A DNA stretch of 64,000 bases from Ypsolopha sequella (lineage: Eukaryota > Arthropoda > Insecta > Lepidoptera > Ypsolophidae): the NCBI GenBank assembly GCA_934047225.1, contig OW204005.1, positions 24,870,396 through 24,934,395 of the forward strand, in the 5' to 3' direction. The position numbers and the translations under genes were made by a program. Below, piece after piece: positions 33,372 through 43,160 of this stretch. Position 1 is the first letter of the stretch, and every line of letters starts with the position of its first letter. The notes beneath the pieces are model-generated. The model ran no database searches. It was not told the origin of the DNA and saw only the letters and a program-made list of their open reading frames with translations.

Positions 33372-34033
33372 ACCGTAGTAAGCCGCAATGTACTTAAAAG
33401 CGGCAAGGAACTCGCAGCCGTGACGCAGACTCGCTCGAAGTGGAGCCTCGGTGTATATTGACTATTGACGGAGGCAGCCGCTACGTTGCTATGCGCTCGC
33501 GGCCCGTCGTAGTGATTCCTTGACGCCCGGGTGCTGAAACTGTTCGGCAAATCTCTTTATACCAAAATATTTTGGCTCTTTCGAAAATAAATACGTATAG
33601 GTAGACGAGATAGTGACTTGAAACGACTTTTACGTTAAAACTATCTCTTGACAAAGATGTTTAGCAATTTATTCGAAATAATCGTAAGTTGATGAAATAT
33701 TTTTAATTATATATGGAAAACGCCGTTCGTGCAATTGAAGCCACGAATTTGTAACAATAATAATTGGACGTACTTCCGTTTATAATTATGTAAGTATGGG
33801 AAAACGCCGTTCGCGCAATTGAAGCCACGAATTTGTAATACTAAAATTGGGCGTACTTCCCTCTCGTTTAGCCGGAATCCGCGTTTGCCTGGCAGATCCT
33901 GCTGTTGTGATGCTGCGCCGAAGTATCTTCTACAGCATTCTTGTAGTTTGACGATAATCTGACTCCATCAATTGTTCTTGTACTACGTCGTACGTCGCAA
34001 TTTGTCGGCGACGTTAGCGGTTCTTGTAGATCA
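33372..34033 (-). other. BEL-2 leader with an 84-bp direct repeat
   Basis: A long untranslated leader. GGAAAACGCCGTTCG...AAGCCACGAATTTGTAA...GTACTTCC occurs twice, near 33715-33777 and 33799-33860, with a period of 84 bp and a few differences. Confidence 0.8.
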
Positions 34034-34051
34034 CGTCGGAAGGTCACCAAA
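34034..34051 (-). promoter_or_regulatory. BEL-2 primer-binding site
   Basis: On the minus strand the LTR end CCAACA is followed by TTTGGTGACCTTCCGACGTG. TGGTGACC-type sites directly downstream of the 5' LTR are usual for insect LTR elements. Confidence 0.75.
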
Positions 34052-34157
34052 TGTTGGTAAGGGTGACCATAATAATAGTTTCGTGAATTTTGTTGTTTTA
34101 GGTTTATTTGTAGCTTTTAGTACATCGACATGATAAAATATAATTACAATAATAAAG

Positions 34158-35773
34158 AATGAATGAATGAATGAATGAATGAATGAATTGACACTTTATT
34201 GTACACAAAAGACATATAAAAGAAAACAGAGTATTGAAAACATAATTTTGTACAAAGGCGGACTTATCACTTGAAGCGATTTCTTCCAGCCAACCTTTGG
34301 GTGGTGAAGAAATAGTCACTAGAAAAGTAAAAATATGGGGATAGACGTAATAGATAGAGTAAATTAAATGAAAATCAATAAAGTGTTAATACAAATAACC
34401 TAACAAATTAAACTTAATTTTAATAGATATCATAGACTTACATAAACAAATACACAAGAATATATTAATAAATACATATATAATATATATATGTATATAC
34501 ATTTAAATATCAATATAATAAGGGTAAATAAGTGATGAGACTACCAACCTAATGAAACTTCATAGTGAGATCTGACTTTCCTCTTAAATATCGCCAAAGA
34601 AGACGACATACGAATCTCAGTAGGTAACTCGTTCCAAAGACACACAGCCTTGACCGCAAAAGAATTCCCATATGCAGTAGAAGTGTGCTTAGGGATACTA
34701 AGCAGGTGACTTTCCCTGCAGCGTAAGGAATTGACATAATTGAATTTGTCGCGAAGATATTCAGGAGCAGAGGAATCATTTAAAACGTTATATAGGAGAC
34801 TTAATATGTGAGTATTCCTCCGAAGGTGAATTGGGAGCCACCTTAAACGAGCACGAAATTCTGAGACATGATCATACTTCCGCAATCCGTAGATAAAGCG
34901 AATGCACAAATTTTGGAGACGCTCGAGTTTGCTCAGTAGCTCCTGTGTTAGGTCAAGATAGCTTACATCAGCGTAATCAAGAATTGGGAGCAGAAGAGAC
35001 TGTGCCAGCATAATTTTAGTTTGTAATGGAAGAAAGAACTGCAGTCGTTTGAGCGAGTGGTAAGCCCCAAACATTTTTTTACTAATGGCTCCGATTTGAG
35101 GAATCCATGACAATGTGTTATCCATGATGATGCCTAAATTTTTTACTCTGTTAACAAATGGGATAACATTATTGTCATACTCGATATTTGGAGCAGCACT
35201 CAGATTCAATTTTGCCAACATTCTAGATGTACCGAAGATAATAGCCTGAGATTTGTTTGGATTAAGCACCAAGCCAAAGCATTTAGTCCATTCAGATATG
35301 ATGTTTAGGTTGCAATTAATTAAATTGATGGCATCGATAATTTCATCGGGTTTAGTTCCAGTATAAAGCTGTAGATCATCTGCATAGAGGTGATAGAGAG
35401 AAGAAAGATGACTTGCCAGGATATTTATAAAAAGAGAGAAAAGTAAAGGAGATAGAACGCCGCCTTGTGGGACGCCAGCAAGGACTGGACACCAATCAGA
35501 ACAACCAGTGTCAGTGCGAACACATTGCTGACGACCTTTAAGGTATGACTCAAACCAAGCTGTTGCTGCCGAAGATACGTTAAGCGAGCGTAGGATACCC
35601 AACAAGATGTCAAAGTCAACGGTGTTAAAAGCGTTGCTGAAATCTAGCAACGTTACAACAGTAACCTTGTGGTTATCCATATTCTCTCTAATATCATCTG
35701 TGATCTTAGTAAGGGCACTAACAGTACTGTGACCTTTGCGAAAACCGGATTGGAGGGGATTAAGGAGATTATT
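34158..35773 (-). mobile_element. 5'-truncated CR1/Jockey-group LINE in BEL-2 5' LTR
   Basis: Flanked by ATAAAG (34152-34157 and 35774-35779). The tail is (GAAT)n at 34158-34188 on the plus strand, then a 3' UTR of about 350 bp. The minus-strand ORF2 (to 34541) is open from the truncation point and lacks the endonuclease. Another copy of its 3' UTR lies at 13026-13426. Confidence 0.95.
34541..35767 (-). CDS. LINE reverse transcriptase, N-terminally truncated
   Basis: An open frame without stops. It starts within the RT domain (QSGFRKGHSTVSAL) and continues with LLDFSNAFNTVD, GVPQGGVLSPLLFSLFIN and YADD in HLYADDLQLY, then VKNLGIIMDNTLSW and the C-terminal FAVKAVCLWNELPTEIR. The endonuclease and the first part of the RT are missing because the copy is 5' truncated. 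An internal methionine at 35680 is the first ATG. The open state suggests the insertion is young, so it is one of the latest events in this nest. Confidence 0.92.
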   Translation of the reverse strand, partial: LLNPLQSGFRKGHSTVSALTKITDDIRENMDNHKVTVVTLLDFSNAFNTVDFDILLGILRSLNVSSAATAWFESYLKGRQQCVRTDTGCSDWCPVLAGVPQGGVLSPLLFSLFINILASHLSSLYHLYADDLQLYTGTKPDEIIDAINLINCNLNIISEWTKCFGLVLNPNKSQAIIFGTSRMLAKLNLSAAPNIEYDNNVIPFVNRVKNLGIIMDNTLSWIPQIGAISKKMFGAYHSLKRLQFFLPLQTKIMLAQSLLLPILDYADVSYLDLTQELLSKLERLQNLCIRFIYGLRKYDHVSEFRARLRWLPIHLRRNTHILSLLYNVLNDSSAPEYLRDKFNYVNSLRCRESHLLSIPKHTSTAYGNSFAVKAVCLWNELPTEIRMSSSLAIFKRKVRSHYEVSLGW

Positions 35774-35874
35774 ATAAAGACATTTTTTAATGTGTCAGAC
35801 AGAAGTCAATAGAAGCGGCGTAGTTGCCGGTACAGTTTTCTTCGTGGAGTTTCTACTGGAGCGCAGCGTAAACA

Positions 35875-36722
35875 CTATCCTTTACTACAAATTCTTGAAA
35901 ATAATCTTTAGTGTTACACATGTGCGATGAGCAGCCAGAATCCACTATGAAGTCTTTATCATTCACTGCTAGAAAACTTGAAGTGAGAAGAGTGTGTTCC
36001 TTGCTACTATAATTCTTCTTTGTTCTCCTGTATTTAAAGCATTGATTCTTGAGATGTCCAGGCTTTTTACAGAATGAACATGCAACAAATGCAATATTTC
36101 CTTAATTATCAGTGGAATTAGTGCTCCGCCTGTGCTCTTCCTGGAGTAACCGCGATCTCACAACTTCTGAAGAAATCAACTGGCTTGATACATATATAGT
36201 CTCTAAGCCAGAAACCAAGACATCATACTCCTTTGGAAGTCCACTTAATAATATTTCAGCCACCTCGCCGTCTTCCATTGTGCGACCGATATCAGCAAGT
36301 TGCTGTACCAGAGTGAAAACACTATTAATGTAGTCTGTCATGCAACTCTAGTTGTCCAGATCCATATGATGTAACTGTCTAAGTAATGTAACTCTTCGAT
36401 AGAGGCCTTTATCTTCAAAAGTTTTACTTAACTTGTCCCAGGCGTCCTTTGCAGTTTTGCAATCATAAACTTGCTGGTAGAGATTTGGTTTTAGAGATAA
36501 ACATATCCGTGCCAAAGCCTTCTCAATTCTTCCTTGGTCTGTATCGGTGCCAATGACGCAATTCCAGAGGCCCTCGAGTGTGAGGCTCATCCTCAAGGCA
36601 AATTTCCACGTAGAAAAGTTTGCTACACCCTCAAGTTTGTCAATTTGATGGGTGTTTATGAGTACCTTGGTCATCTCGGGGTTCTCGTCAGGCATGTTAC
36701 TCCTGTCGCGAATGCGAAGCAA
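35875..36722 (-). pseudogene. Copia-2 gag, zinc finger and protease start
   Basis: Frames 36722-36348 and 36341-36102 form a Copia gag (KLEGVANFSTWKFALRMSL, AKDAWDKLSKTFEDKGLYRR, then LSGLPKEYDVLVSGLE), split by an in-frame stop and a second one after SRLLQEEHRR. Then follow the CCHC knuckle CSFCKKPGHLKNQC (near 36050) and the protease motif VDSGCSSHMC (near 35935). The frame meets the BEL-2 insertion at FVVKDS and resumes at IAIANSE left of 26486. Together with the integrase part this is one Copia polyprotein. Confidence 0.9.
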
Positions 36723-36834
36723 TTTGGCACACGCAGCGACGACTCAGCGTTGATCACAACACGACTTCGAACAGCTTGCAGTTGCAGATACAAACAAAAA
36801 CCTTTCAAAAAAATCTTTTCTGGGAACCAAAACC

Positions 36835-37157
36835 TCTTATGAAATGTGCGCAGAGTGTCTGTTAGCTTTTTGTAGTAAATAAACAACTGCTTGAGAACTT
36901 GAGATGGCATATATTGTTTGAATCTATTTATAATTGTAAATAACACTTTAAAACAAGAGATTACTATCGATTCATAATAAACAAATTACATTGGACATGA
37001 CACAATATCAACATGGCTGTGGCAAGATAGGAAGTGAAGAGAACAACGTGCTCGTCAGAGTGAGACAAAAAACACAGGATATCATGATGTACGTTTACAA
37101 AGAAACTTTATAGAACAAACTATTGAAGAGCGTTTATGAGGAATACTAGTTCTAACA
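36835..37157 (-). repeat. Copia-2 5' LTR
   Basis: 323 bp, the same length as the 3' LTR. On the minus strand it is followed by GGTTTTGGTTCCCAG (36820-36834), the probable primer-binding site. TATTT follows at 37158-37162. Confidence 0.92.
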
Positions 37158-37162
37158 TATTT

Positions 37163-37480
37163 TTCTCAACATCGGCGGCCTGCAGTTCTATTTCCTTGTC
37201 ACCAGTCTGCTTTGATTTATCTTCTTCAGATGCAGTATAAACCTTCAGTTTTATTTCTTCTTAAATTTTCAGTATTATATTCCTCATTTTCTGTATCTGT
37301 TAGTGCATTTTGCAAATCAGAATCACTATGAGTGCTAATTTCAGCGCTTTCAGTAGTAGTAGTAGTAGACACATTAGAAGATGTTCTTTTTCTCTTGATA
37401 TTTGTATTTTTTCCATTAGAAGCGCTGTTCTTCGAGGGCCTCTTTCTTTTGTTTTTAGTTATAGATTTACTGGTATCCAT
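37163..37480 (-). pseudogene. pogo-like gene tail, part 1 (right of Copia-2)
   Basis: Minus-strand frame 37480-37226 has a basic start (KNKRKRPSKNSASNGK), a Ser/Thr-rich middle (SSNVSTTTTTESAEIS) and an acidic end (DTENEEYNTENL). The stop at 37226 is followed by further acidic-looking codons up to the Copia-2 insertion, after which the gene continues at 22521-22013. This basic-Ser/Thr-acidic pattern with a later VLV-Y...Y-G-I motif is the same arrangement as in the pogo tail at 47.0-47.4 kb. No catalytic domain is present. Confidence 0.5.
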
Positions 37481-37568
37481 AGTGCTATTTAAAACTTCTG
37501 TTTGTTCATCGCTACTTAAACACCCATATTAATTTATATCGATTTTAGGTAAAGATCTGCTATGGCAC

Positions 37569-37569
<1 letters not shown>

Positions 37570-37621
<52 letters not shown>

Positions 37622-37860
37622 AAATTCTTTATTGCACAACTAAAAAGTACAAAATGGCGGACTTAATGCATAAAGTATTCTCTACCAGTCAACCCAAAGA
37701 TGGTACAAGAAATATAAATATTAGTTGGTAGGCGTGCAGGAGAAATTAAAAACTACAATGACGAAGTAATTAAAGTTACTCTAACTAACTAATGACTAGG
37801 TAACTTAACCTTACCTAAAAAAAAACTAAATATGATTTAATACTTATGATGTACTTATAT
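37570..37860 (-). mobile_element. LINE 3' end with (CAT)n tail
   Basis: (CAT)n at 37570-37621, then AAATTCTTTATTGCAC and ATGGCGGACTTAATGCAT, related to the 3' ends at 13026 and 34158 (GGCGGACTTATCACTT). Only 3' UTR is present. It ends where the next LINE tail begins. Confidence 0.75.
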
Positions 37861-40800
37861 ATATACAATACAATACAAATTTCTTTATTTATCCACAAGT
37901 AGTTAATAATTAACAGTTAATGCTTAATATTATTTTATCCTAAAGTAATTAATAGCATGCACACAGAAAATTTAAAAATACAAATAAGAATTACATAGAC
38001 AATAATAATAATAATAATGGAGATGTTGATTGTACAGGAATATTTAAACTGTTTTTATAGACCCTCTCACCTGCACTGGCCTGAAGAAAGACCGTCCCGC
38101 AGAGTGAAAGTTTAACAATTTGGACACACAAATTGGAATAGGTGTTACACCTTATTTAATGGGATACATTATTATAATAATTATTAGACAAAAGTAACGT
38201 TAAAACATCGTTACAACAATATTAACATACTTATTATAAATATAGTTAAATGAATGAGTGCTTCATAAAGAAAGAGGGTGAGGGTGTGTGCATGAGTGAA
38301 GATGTGTGTGATTGTGTGTGTGGAGGGTGTGTCATGTTTGTGAGTTTATTTGAATATCACGCATCCTTATGCTATAGTATCTGTGAGTTAAATAAACTGA
38401 CTAACTGGCTATGAATCAACTTTCAAATAACCTTCAATCTGATCATAATCTTTACCTTCCAACCAGCTTCTAATTTTTTCCTTTTGCTGCTTTATTTTCA
38501 AACAGCTTTTTTCCATTATGAACTTTTTCATTAAAAATGGTGCTAAGAAGGGACGAAATCTGTGCGCAAAGGTAGTTTTACAAACAGGTGTTTTATGTAG
38601 GTTTCCAAACCGAGTTCTACAAGAATCATTGGTTCTGTTTGAGGTATTCATGTTGCTTAAAATATTCGTAATGAATAGTTTTCGCACACTAAGCACCTTT
38701 ATATCTTTGTACAACTCTGTGGTTGGATACCGATAATCCTTCCTAAATAGCACTTTTAATACCGCCCGTTGTGCTCGCTCGATCTCGAGTAGGTGTGTTT
38801 TAGCAGCTCCACCCCAAGTGCCTATACAGTATCTAATGAGAGATTCAGCTAGTGCATAGTAAATATTACGCTTTAAGTTAATGTCATCAATGCATCGAAG
38901 TCTCTTACATATGTAAAGAAGTCTTCGAATGCGACCTGCAACCAGTTGACAATGATTTGCCCAGTTGAGTTTATCATCAACAAGCACCCCTAGGTACCTT
39001 ATGGTGTTAACTCTTTCTAGATCTGGGCAGTCACAAGTTCCATTTTGTGCGCATTTGTGCATTTTGACACCTTGATCCGGACACTTGGTGTGGTCAGTTA
39101 TTCTGAAACACATATATTTTGTTTTACTGACGTTAAGCGTCAGCAGATTTTTTTCTAACCAATCCCTGACGTTACCTAAACCCTGGTTTGCCTGCTTAAA
39201 AGATTCTTCCCATGTTGATCCTGAGAACAGTAGGACAGTATCATCCGCATATGATAAAATTAAGCTTTTGTCTAATGTAAGGCTGCAGAGGCCATCAATA
39301 TAAATTAAAAATAATATCGGACCGAGTACACTTCCTTGTGGGACACCGTAATCAATTTTTGCTGTGTCACTGATGCCAGCAGAATGAATTTTAACCTGTT
39401 GCTCTCTGCCACAAAGATAGCTTTTAAACCACGAGTTAGCTAAGCCTCTAATCCCTAGACCCTCCAGTTTGCGGAGAAGCAAAGGAAAAGACACGGTGTC
39501 AAACGCCTTAGCCAAGTCTAGAAATACACCAATACAATGACTACCTTTATCCAATGCATCCACAATATGTTCCACTAAGTGGATAACAGCGTCAGACGTG
39601 GACTTCCCTTTCCTAAAACCATATTGATTGGGTGAAAAAAGTTTGTTTTTTTCTAAAAAGGTATATATTCTTGCCTTGGCAAGCTTTTCTATGATTTTGG
39701 AAAGAGTCGGTAGTAGAGAAATTGGCCTGTAATTTGACTCCGCCTCCACATCCCCAGCTTTGTGAATAGGTACAACGATCGATTTTTTAAAGGAATCTGG
39801 AAAAATCCCAGTTTCAAAAGAAAGATTAATTATGTAAGTGAGGGGATATAACAATATGTGTCCAGAGGTTCGCAAAAATTTCGCACTTATACCATCAATG
39901 CCACAGGTTGCATTAAATTTTAACGAATTAATAATTCTTCTGACTTCATCCTGGTCTGTAGGAAAGAACATAAAGCTGTCACATGGGCTGGAAAGGGTAG
40001 GCTGCATACCAGAGACAAGATCGTCTTCAGTCATATTGAGGCTTTGTAGATGTTTATCAGCTAGTGTTTTGCCAATGTTTGAGAAAAAGCCATTTACTTT
40101 ATTCAAAGAGCCTTTAGGGTCTGTTTTGTTTAAAAGCATGCTAGCAGAGTTCGTATTTTTTGAAGTTGGGAGCGCAGCTGTCTCTTTAATGATTTCCCAT
40201 AACCTTCGCGGATTTCGGCGATTTTTGGAAAGTTCAGCATTCACAAAAATGTTTCTGGCTGTACGAGTGGCACGAGTGCAAATATTTCTGTAACGTTTAT
40301 ATTGTTCTTGCAATATAACATTAAGTGGGTTTTTGCGAGCTTTCTTATGTAAAAGGTCTCGAACTTTATAACATTTTATTAATCCGGGAGTGATCCAATT
40401 TCTTTTCTTTGGACGAAATTTATTTCTTGTTTGAACTTTAGTAATATGTCTATTTAAACAATCTGTTATAGTATTAATGAAGATATTTGTAGCACTATTA
40501 ACGTCTAGTCCAGAGAAAAGAGCATCCCAATTTAATTTCTCTAGCTCTTCTATAACTGCCTTGTAATTTATAGATGAAGTTTCTAACACTTTCGGTTTTT
40601 CTATAGGTTTATCATGCTCTAAAGATATCAAAATAGGGGAATGGTCCGTTATTTTTGTATGGCATACAATTGAAACAACTTTTTTTTCAGATTTTACCAT
40701 GCCGTGGTCCAATAAAGAATTATCTCTTGTAAGTTCACTGATAACAGATTGTAAGTTATGGGAAGCTAGGCAACACAAGTAATCTGTTTGTCTGGGATCA

Positions 40801-41440
40801 ACGGATGTAATGTAGGTATCTATATTGATATCACCGCAAAGTATAATGTTTTTTCGCTCTTTTATAGAATGTAAACAACTATCAAGGGACTTTACAAATT
40901 CTGTTGTATCCTTAATGGACGGAGTGCGATAAATGGCTAGTATAGTTAGATCTGAGCCCAACTGTAGTTCGATTCCGTTTGCATTTGTAAGTTGCATATC
41001 CTTGGTAATAACTTTATAGCTGGATAAAATCGAGACATGAGTGAAAACTATAACACCTGACGCTTTGTTTGTTTGATTATTTGAGCGACATAAAGTATAG
41101 CCGGGTATACTAGGTATAAATTCCCTAAGCCAGCACTCTGTCAAAACAATAAAATCGAAATCTGTGTTGAACCTTTTTAATAAAACCATAAGCTGATCGA
41201 AATTCATGTAAATACTTCTAATATTAACGCAAAAAATTGTGAAACTACTATTTTTATTTAAAGGTTTTATGCACATCTCGGGTTCCGTAAATACATACTG
41301 TTGTGCCATAGAAAGGCCAGCGCCATCTCTATCAACTTCATTAATATCTAACCGGACCATATAATAAAATAAACAAAAAATATTTTACCCGGGCGTAAAA
41401 ACGCAGCCGGGTATGTAATATAAATATCTGTAAAATAAAA
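37861..41440 (-). mobile_element. Long CR1/Jockey-group LINE, apparently intact ORF2
   Basis: The tail is (AATAC)n at 37863-37877 on the plus strand, then AATTTCTTTATTTATCC. A 3' UTR of about 530 bp has a GT-rich run (38280-38340). ORF2 is 41360-38409. About 80 bp or more of leader is visible beyond the start; the true 5' end is not fixed, and no gag-like ORF1 was found upstream on the minus strand up to 42030. Confidence 0.85.
38409..41360 (-). CDS. LINE endonuclease-reverse transcriptase (983 residues)
   Basis: An uninterrupted frame. The N-terminal APE-type endonuclease has N46 (VNIRS), E75 (LTECWL), D177 and N179 (GDIN), and D239-H240 (TDHSP), the catalytic set. The reverse transcriptase spans about residues 470-760, with YRPISLLP, QYGFRKGKST, LDLAKAFDTV, YGVPQGSVLGP and the YADD box at 704-707. 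The C-terminal part (YLGVLVDDKLNWANHC, AESLIRYCIGTWGG, ERAQRAVLKVLFRK) matches the truncated LINE at 21003-21900. Length and motifs are those of a complete ORF2, so the protein could be active in nicking and target-primed reverse transcription. Confidence 0.95.
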   Translation of the reverse strand: MVRLDINEVDRDGAGLSMAQQYVFTEPEMCIKPLNKNSSFTIFCVNIRSIYMNFDQLMVLLKRFNTDFDFIVLTECWLREFIPSIPGYTLCRSNNQTNKASGVIVFTHVSILSSYKVITKDMQLTNANGIELQLGSDLTILAIYRTPSIKDTTEFVKSLDSCLHSIKERKNIILCGDINIDTYITSVDPRQTDYLCCLASHNLQSVISELTRDNSLLDHGMVKSEKKVVSIVCHTKITDHSPILISLEHDKPIEKPKVLETSSINYKAVIEELEKLNWDALFSGLDVNSATNIFINTITDCLNRHITKVQTRNKFRPKKRNWITPGLIKCYKVRDLLHKKARKNPLNVILQEQYKRYRNICTRATRTARNIFVNAELSKNRRNPRRLWEIIKETAALPTSKNTNSASMLLNKTDPKGSLNKVNGFFSNIGKTLADKHLQSLNMTEDDLVSGMQPTLSSPCDSFMFFPTDQDEVRRIINSLKFNATCGIDGISAKFLRTSGHILLYPLTYIINLSFETGIFPDSFKKSIVVPIHKAGDVEAESNYRPISLLPTLSKIIEKLAKARIYTFLEKNKLFSPNQYGFRKGKSTSDAVIHLVEHIVDALDKGSHCIGVFLDLAKAFDTVSFPLLLRKLEGLGIRGLANSWFKSYLCGREQQVKIHSAGISDTAKIDYGVPQGSVLGPILFLIYIDGLCSLTLDKSLILSYADDTVLLFSGSTWEESFKQANQGLGNVRDWLEKNLLTLNVSKTKYMCFRITDHTKCPDQGVKMHKCAQNGTCDCPDLERVNTIRYLGVLVDDKLNWANHCQLVAGRIRRLLYICKRLRCIDDINLKRNIYYALAESLIRYCIGTWGGAAKTHLLEIERAQRAVLKVLFRKDYRYPTTELYKDIKVLSVRKLFITNILSNMNTSNRTNDSCRTRFGNLHKTPVCKTTFAHRFRPFLAPFLMKKFIMEKSCLKIKQQKEKIRSWLEGKDYDQIEGYLKVDS

Positions 41441-42032
41441 AAGGGACAGCGCAGGCCTTCGTCTCTAAAGGTCTGTAAAAAGACTATGAACATATTATTT
41501 TGTATATAATGGCTATACACTCGTAGTAGCTTGTAAATATAAGATAATAGCAGCTGCACGTTTTCTCGACAAATAATAATAGTCGTTTATGTGAGGAGCA
41601 AATCGGATCTTTCAAGGTTAGTCGGCCGGTAACAGAGAAAGAGATTAGTTGTAAGTTATTGATCATGATCAAATTGTTTGATTCTATTGAATAACAATAA
41701 TTATGATAAGTTAATTTGATTCTAGGTCTCGTCAATCTGCTACAATTGATACGTGATATAAAGATAGTGTTTAAAATGTGTAGTGTAAGTGTAATAGGGA
41801 TAAGTGATAAGTCCGTAGGGATAAGTGTTGAAAAAGGTGTGTTTTACATGTTGTGTATTCATCAAACAGAAACAAGATTTCACGTAAGTAGTCTGATAAT
41901 AACTCTAAAGCTATATGTACAAAAACAACGATCAAAAGTAAATAAAAATAAAAATGTTCAGAGAAGAAACGTATGCATATCCAGTTCATATATAATGCAT
42001 ATATAATTTTATTATGTATACAGATATATATC
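41441..42032. other. Unassigned AT-rich stretch
   Basis: It may contain part of the 5' leader of the LINE at its left. No coding frame with recognisable content was seen. Confidence 0.45.
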
Positions 42033-42109
42033 TTAGTTATAGAATACATAAATAACAATGAATACATAATATTTGTGATAAATGGATACATAAATAAATA
42101 AATATAATG

Positions 42110-42371
42110 ACTGCGAAGAACGAGCAATAAGAAAGTATCCTGGGCCATCAGCAGACGATGGGCCTGGCCTTGGTTCTACTGATGCAGCATTTTCATTTGA
42201 TTCCGATTCGTCTTCACTGGAGCTGAGATCAGCCACATGGTCGCCATCAGACGCGGCATACTCCGATCCAGAGTCAGAGAAGTCCTCGTCTTCGCTTTCG
42301 CTCTCTTCGAGTACCTGGCGTAATTCTTCGTCTCGAAGATGACTCCAACTCATCTGAAGCAAAAATTGCAT
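42110..42371 (-). pseudogene. piggyBac-like transposase, N-terminal fragment
   Basis: The minus-strand frame reads MSWSHLRDEELRQVLEES followed by a strongly acidic stretch (SEDEDFSDSGSEY, SSSEDESES), the typical N-terminus of piggyBac-type transposases. The meaningful sequence stops near 42110 (GPGYFLIARS), and AT-rich sequence follows; no catalytic domain is attached. The piggyBac end with TTAA at 42677-42680 lies about 300 bp upstream, in the correct place for the 5' end of this copy. Confidence 0.6.
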
Positions 42372-42680
42372 TTCAATACCATTGGGATTATGTATGCTAG
42401 CACGGAAACAAGACGTTACACATAAAATTACGACAAATAAGACGTTTTTTATCAGTTTTTATCAAGATCTAACCTCAATCGATCATTACACTGTCACAGA
42501 AAACAACAACTGACGAAATCAAAATGGCCGCCTTCACTAAAACATATGATTTATTTCAAGGATAAGATCATAAACTACCACTGGGATGATACCCGGTGCG
42601 GCTAAAGGGGTTCATTTGCCCACTAGTAATTTTAGAATTTTGCTTGGGACGTATTGTCCCATTGGTAGTCTAAGGGTTAA
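42372..42680 (-). repeat. piggyBac-like 5' end with TTAA target
   Basis: On the minus strand the sequence begins TTAACCCTTAGACTACCAAT, a TTAA target followed by a CCCTT-type terminal repeat (42676 downwards). CCTTAGACTACCAATGGGAC and GTCCCAAGCAAAA give a subterminal GGGAC...GTCCC inverted pair. I did not find the other end; the copy is truncated. Confidence 0.65.
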
Positions 42681-43160
42681 CAACACCGTAATTTTATATC
42701 GTAAGTTCGCAATAAAACCGCGGTTGCGCCATGTAAAGTATATGTGTATAGGGAACGTCAATCAAACACGGAGTACGAGCTGAGACTAATCATTTATTAG
42801 GTACCAGTGTTGCCAACAAATTTTTAACAAACCCACAAATTCTAGCGTGTTAACCCACCAGAAAACCACTAAGTTTTGCTATCCTTCAAACCACTAACAT
42901 TAAAAAACCATTATCACTAACATTATCAAAATACTATTTGGCAAAAAAAAAACATTATCCGAAATTGTATCATAAAATCAGTTTATTTCTGTTAGGTACA
43001 AAATTACAAGAAGACAAACAAAATATAGATTAAAAATCATCTTCGGAAGAATCGGCTTCTTCTACAACTTCTGATTTTGAAGAAAACACTTCTTTAGTTC
43101 CAATTTTTTGCACTACGCTGTTCGGTAACATGTAGTTATTGCAGCATTGTCGTTCGCGTT

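Larger units (their letters stand above)
26491..35874 (-). mobile_element. BEL-2: near-complete BEL/Pao retrotransposon nested in Copia-2
   Basis: Flanked by CTATC (26486-26490 and 35875-35879). The 3' LTR is 26491-26691. The 5' LTR is split by a LINE into 34052-34157 and 35780-35874, which add up to the same 201 bp. Minus-strand order is primer site, leader, gag, protease, RT-RNase H, LINE insertion (about 28427-29568), integrase and polypurine tract. A few stops and frameshifts inactivate it, but every domain is present. Confidence 0.95.
34052..35874 (-). repeat. BEL-2 5' LTR, split by a LINE (34052-34157 + 35780-35874)
   Basis: The two parts (106 and 95 bp) join at the ATAAAG duplication to a 201-bp LTR equal in length to the 3' LTR. 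The right end is followed by CTATC, the target duplication of BEL-2. Confidence 0.94.
22527..37157 (-). mobile_element. Copia-2: degenerate LTR retrotransposon holding BEL-2 and LINEs
   Basis: LTRs 36835-37157 (5') and 22527-22849 (3'), 323 bp each, with several differences. They are flanked by TATTT at 22522-22526 and 37158-37162. Minus-strand order is gag (36722-36102), CCHC finger and protease start, BEL-2 insertion (26491-35874), rest of protease and integrase, LINE fragment (24262-24867), reverse transcriptase and RNase H (to 23037). Without insertions it is about 4.6 kb, a normal Copia size. Many stops and frameshifts make it inactive. Confidence 0.92.

Noticed and set aside
39838..40293. 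Plus-strand 151-residue frame
   Set aside because: Antisense shadow of the LINE ORF2.
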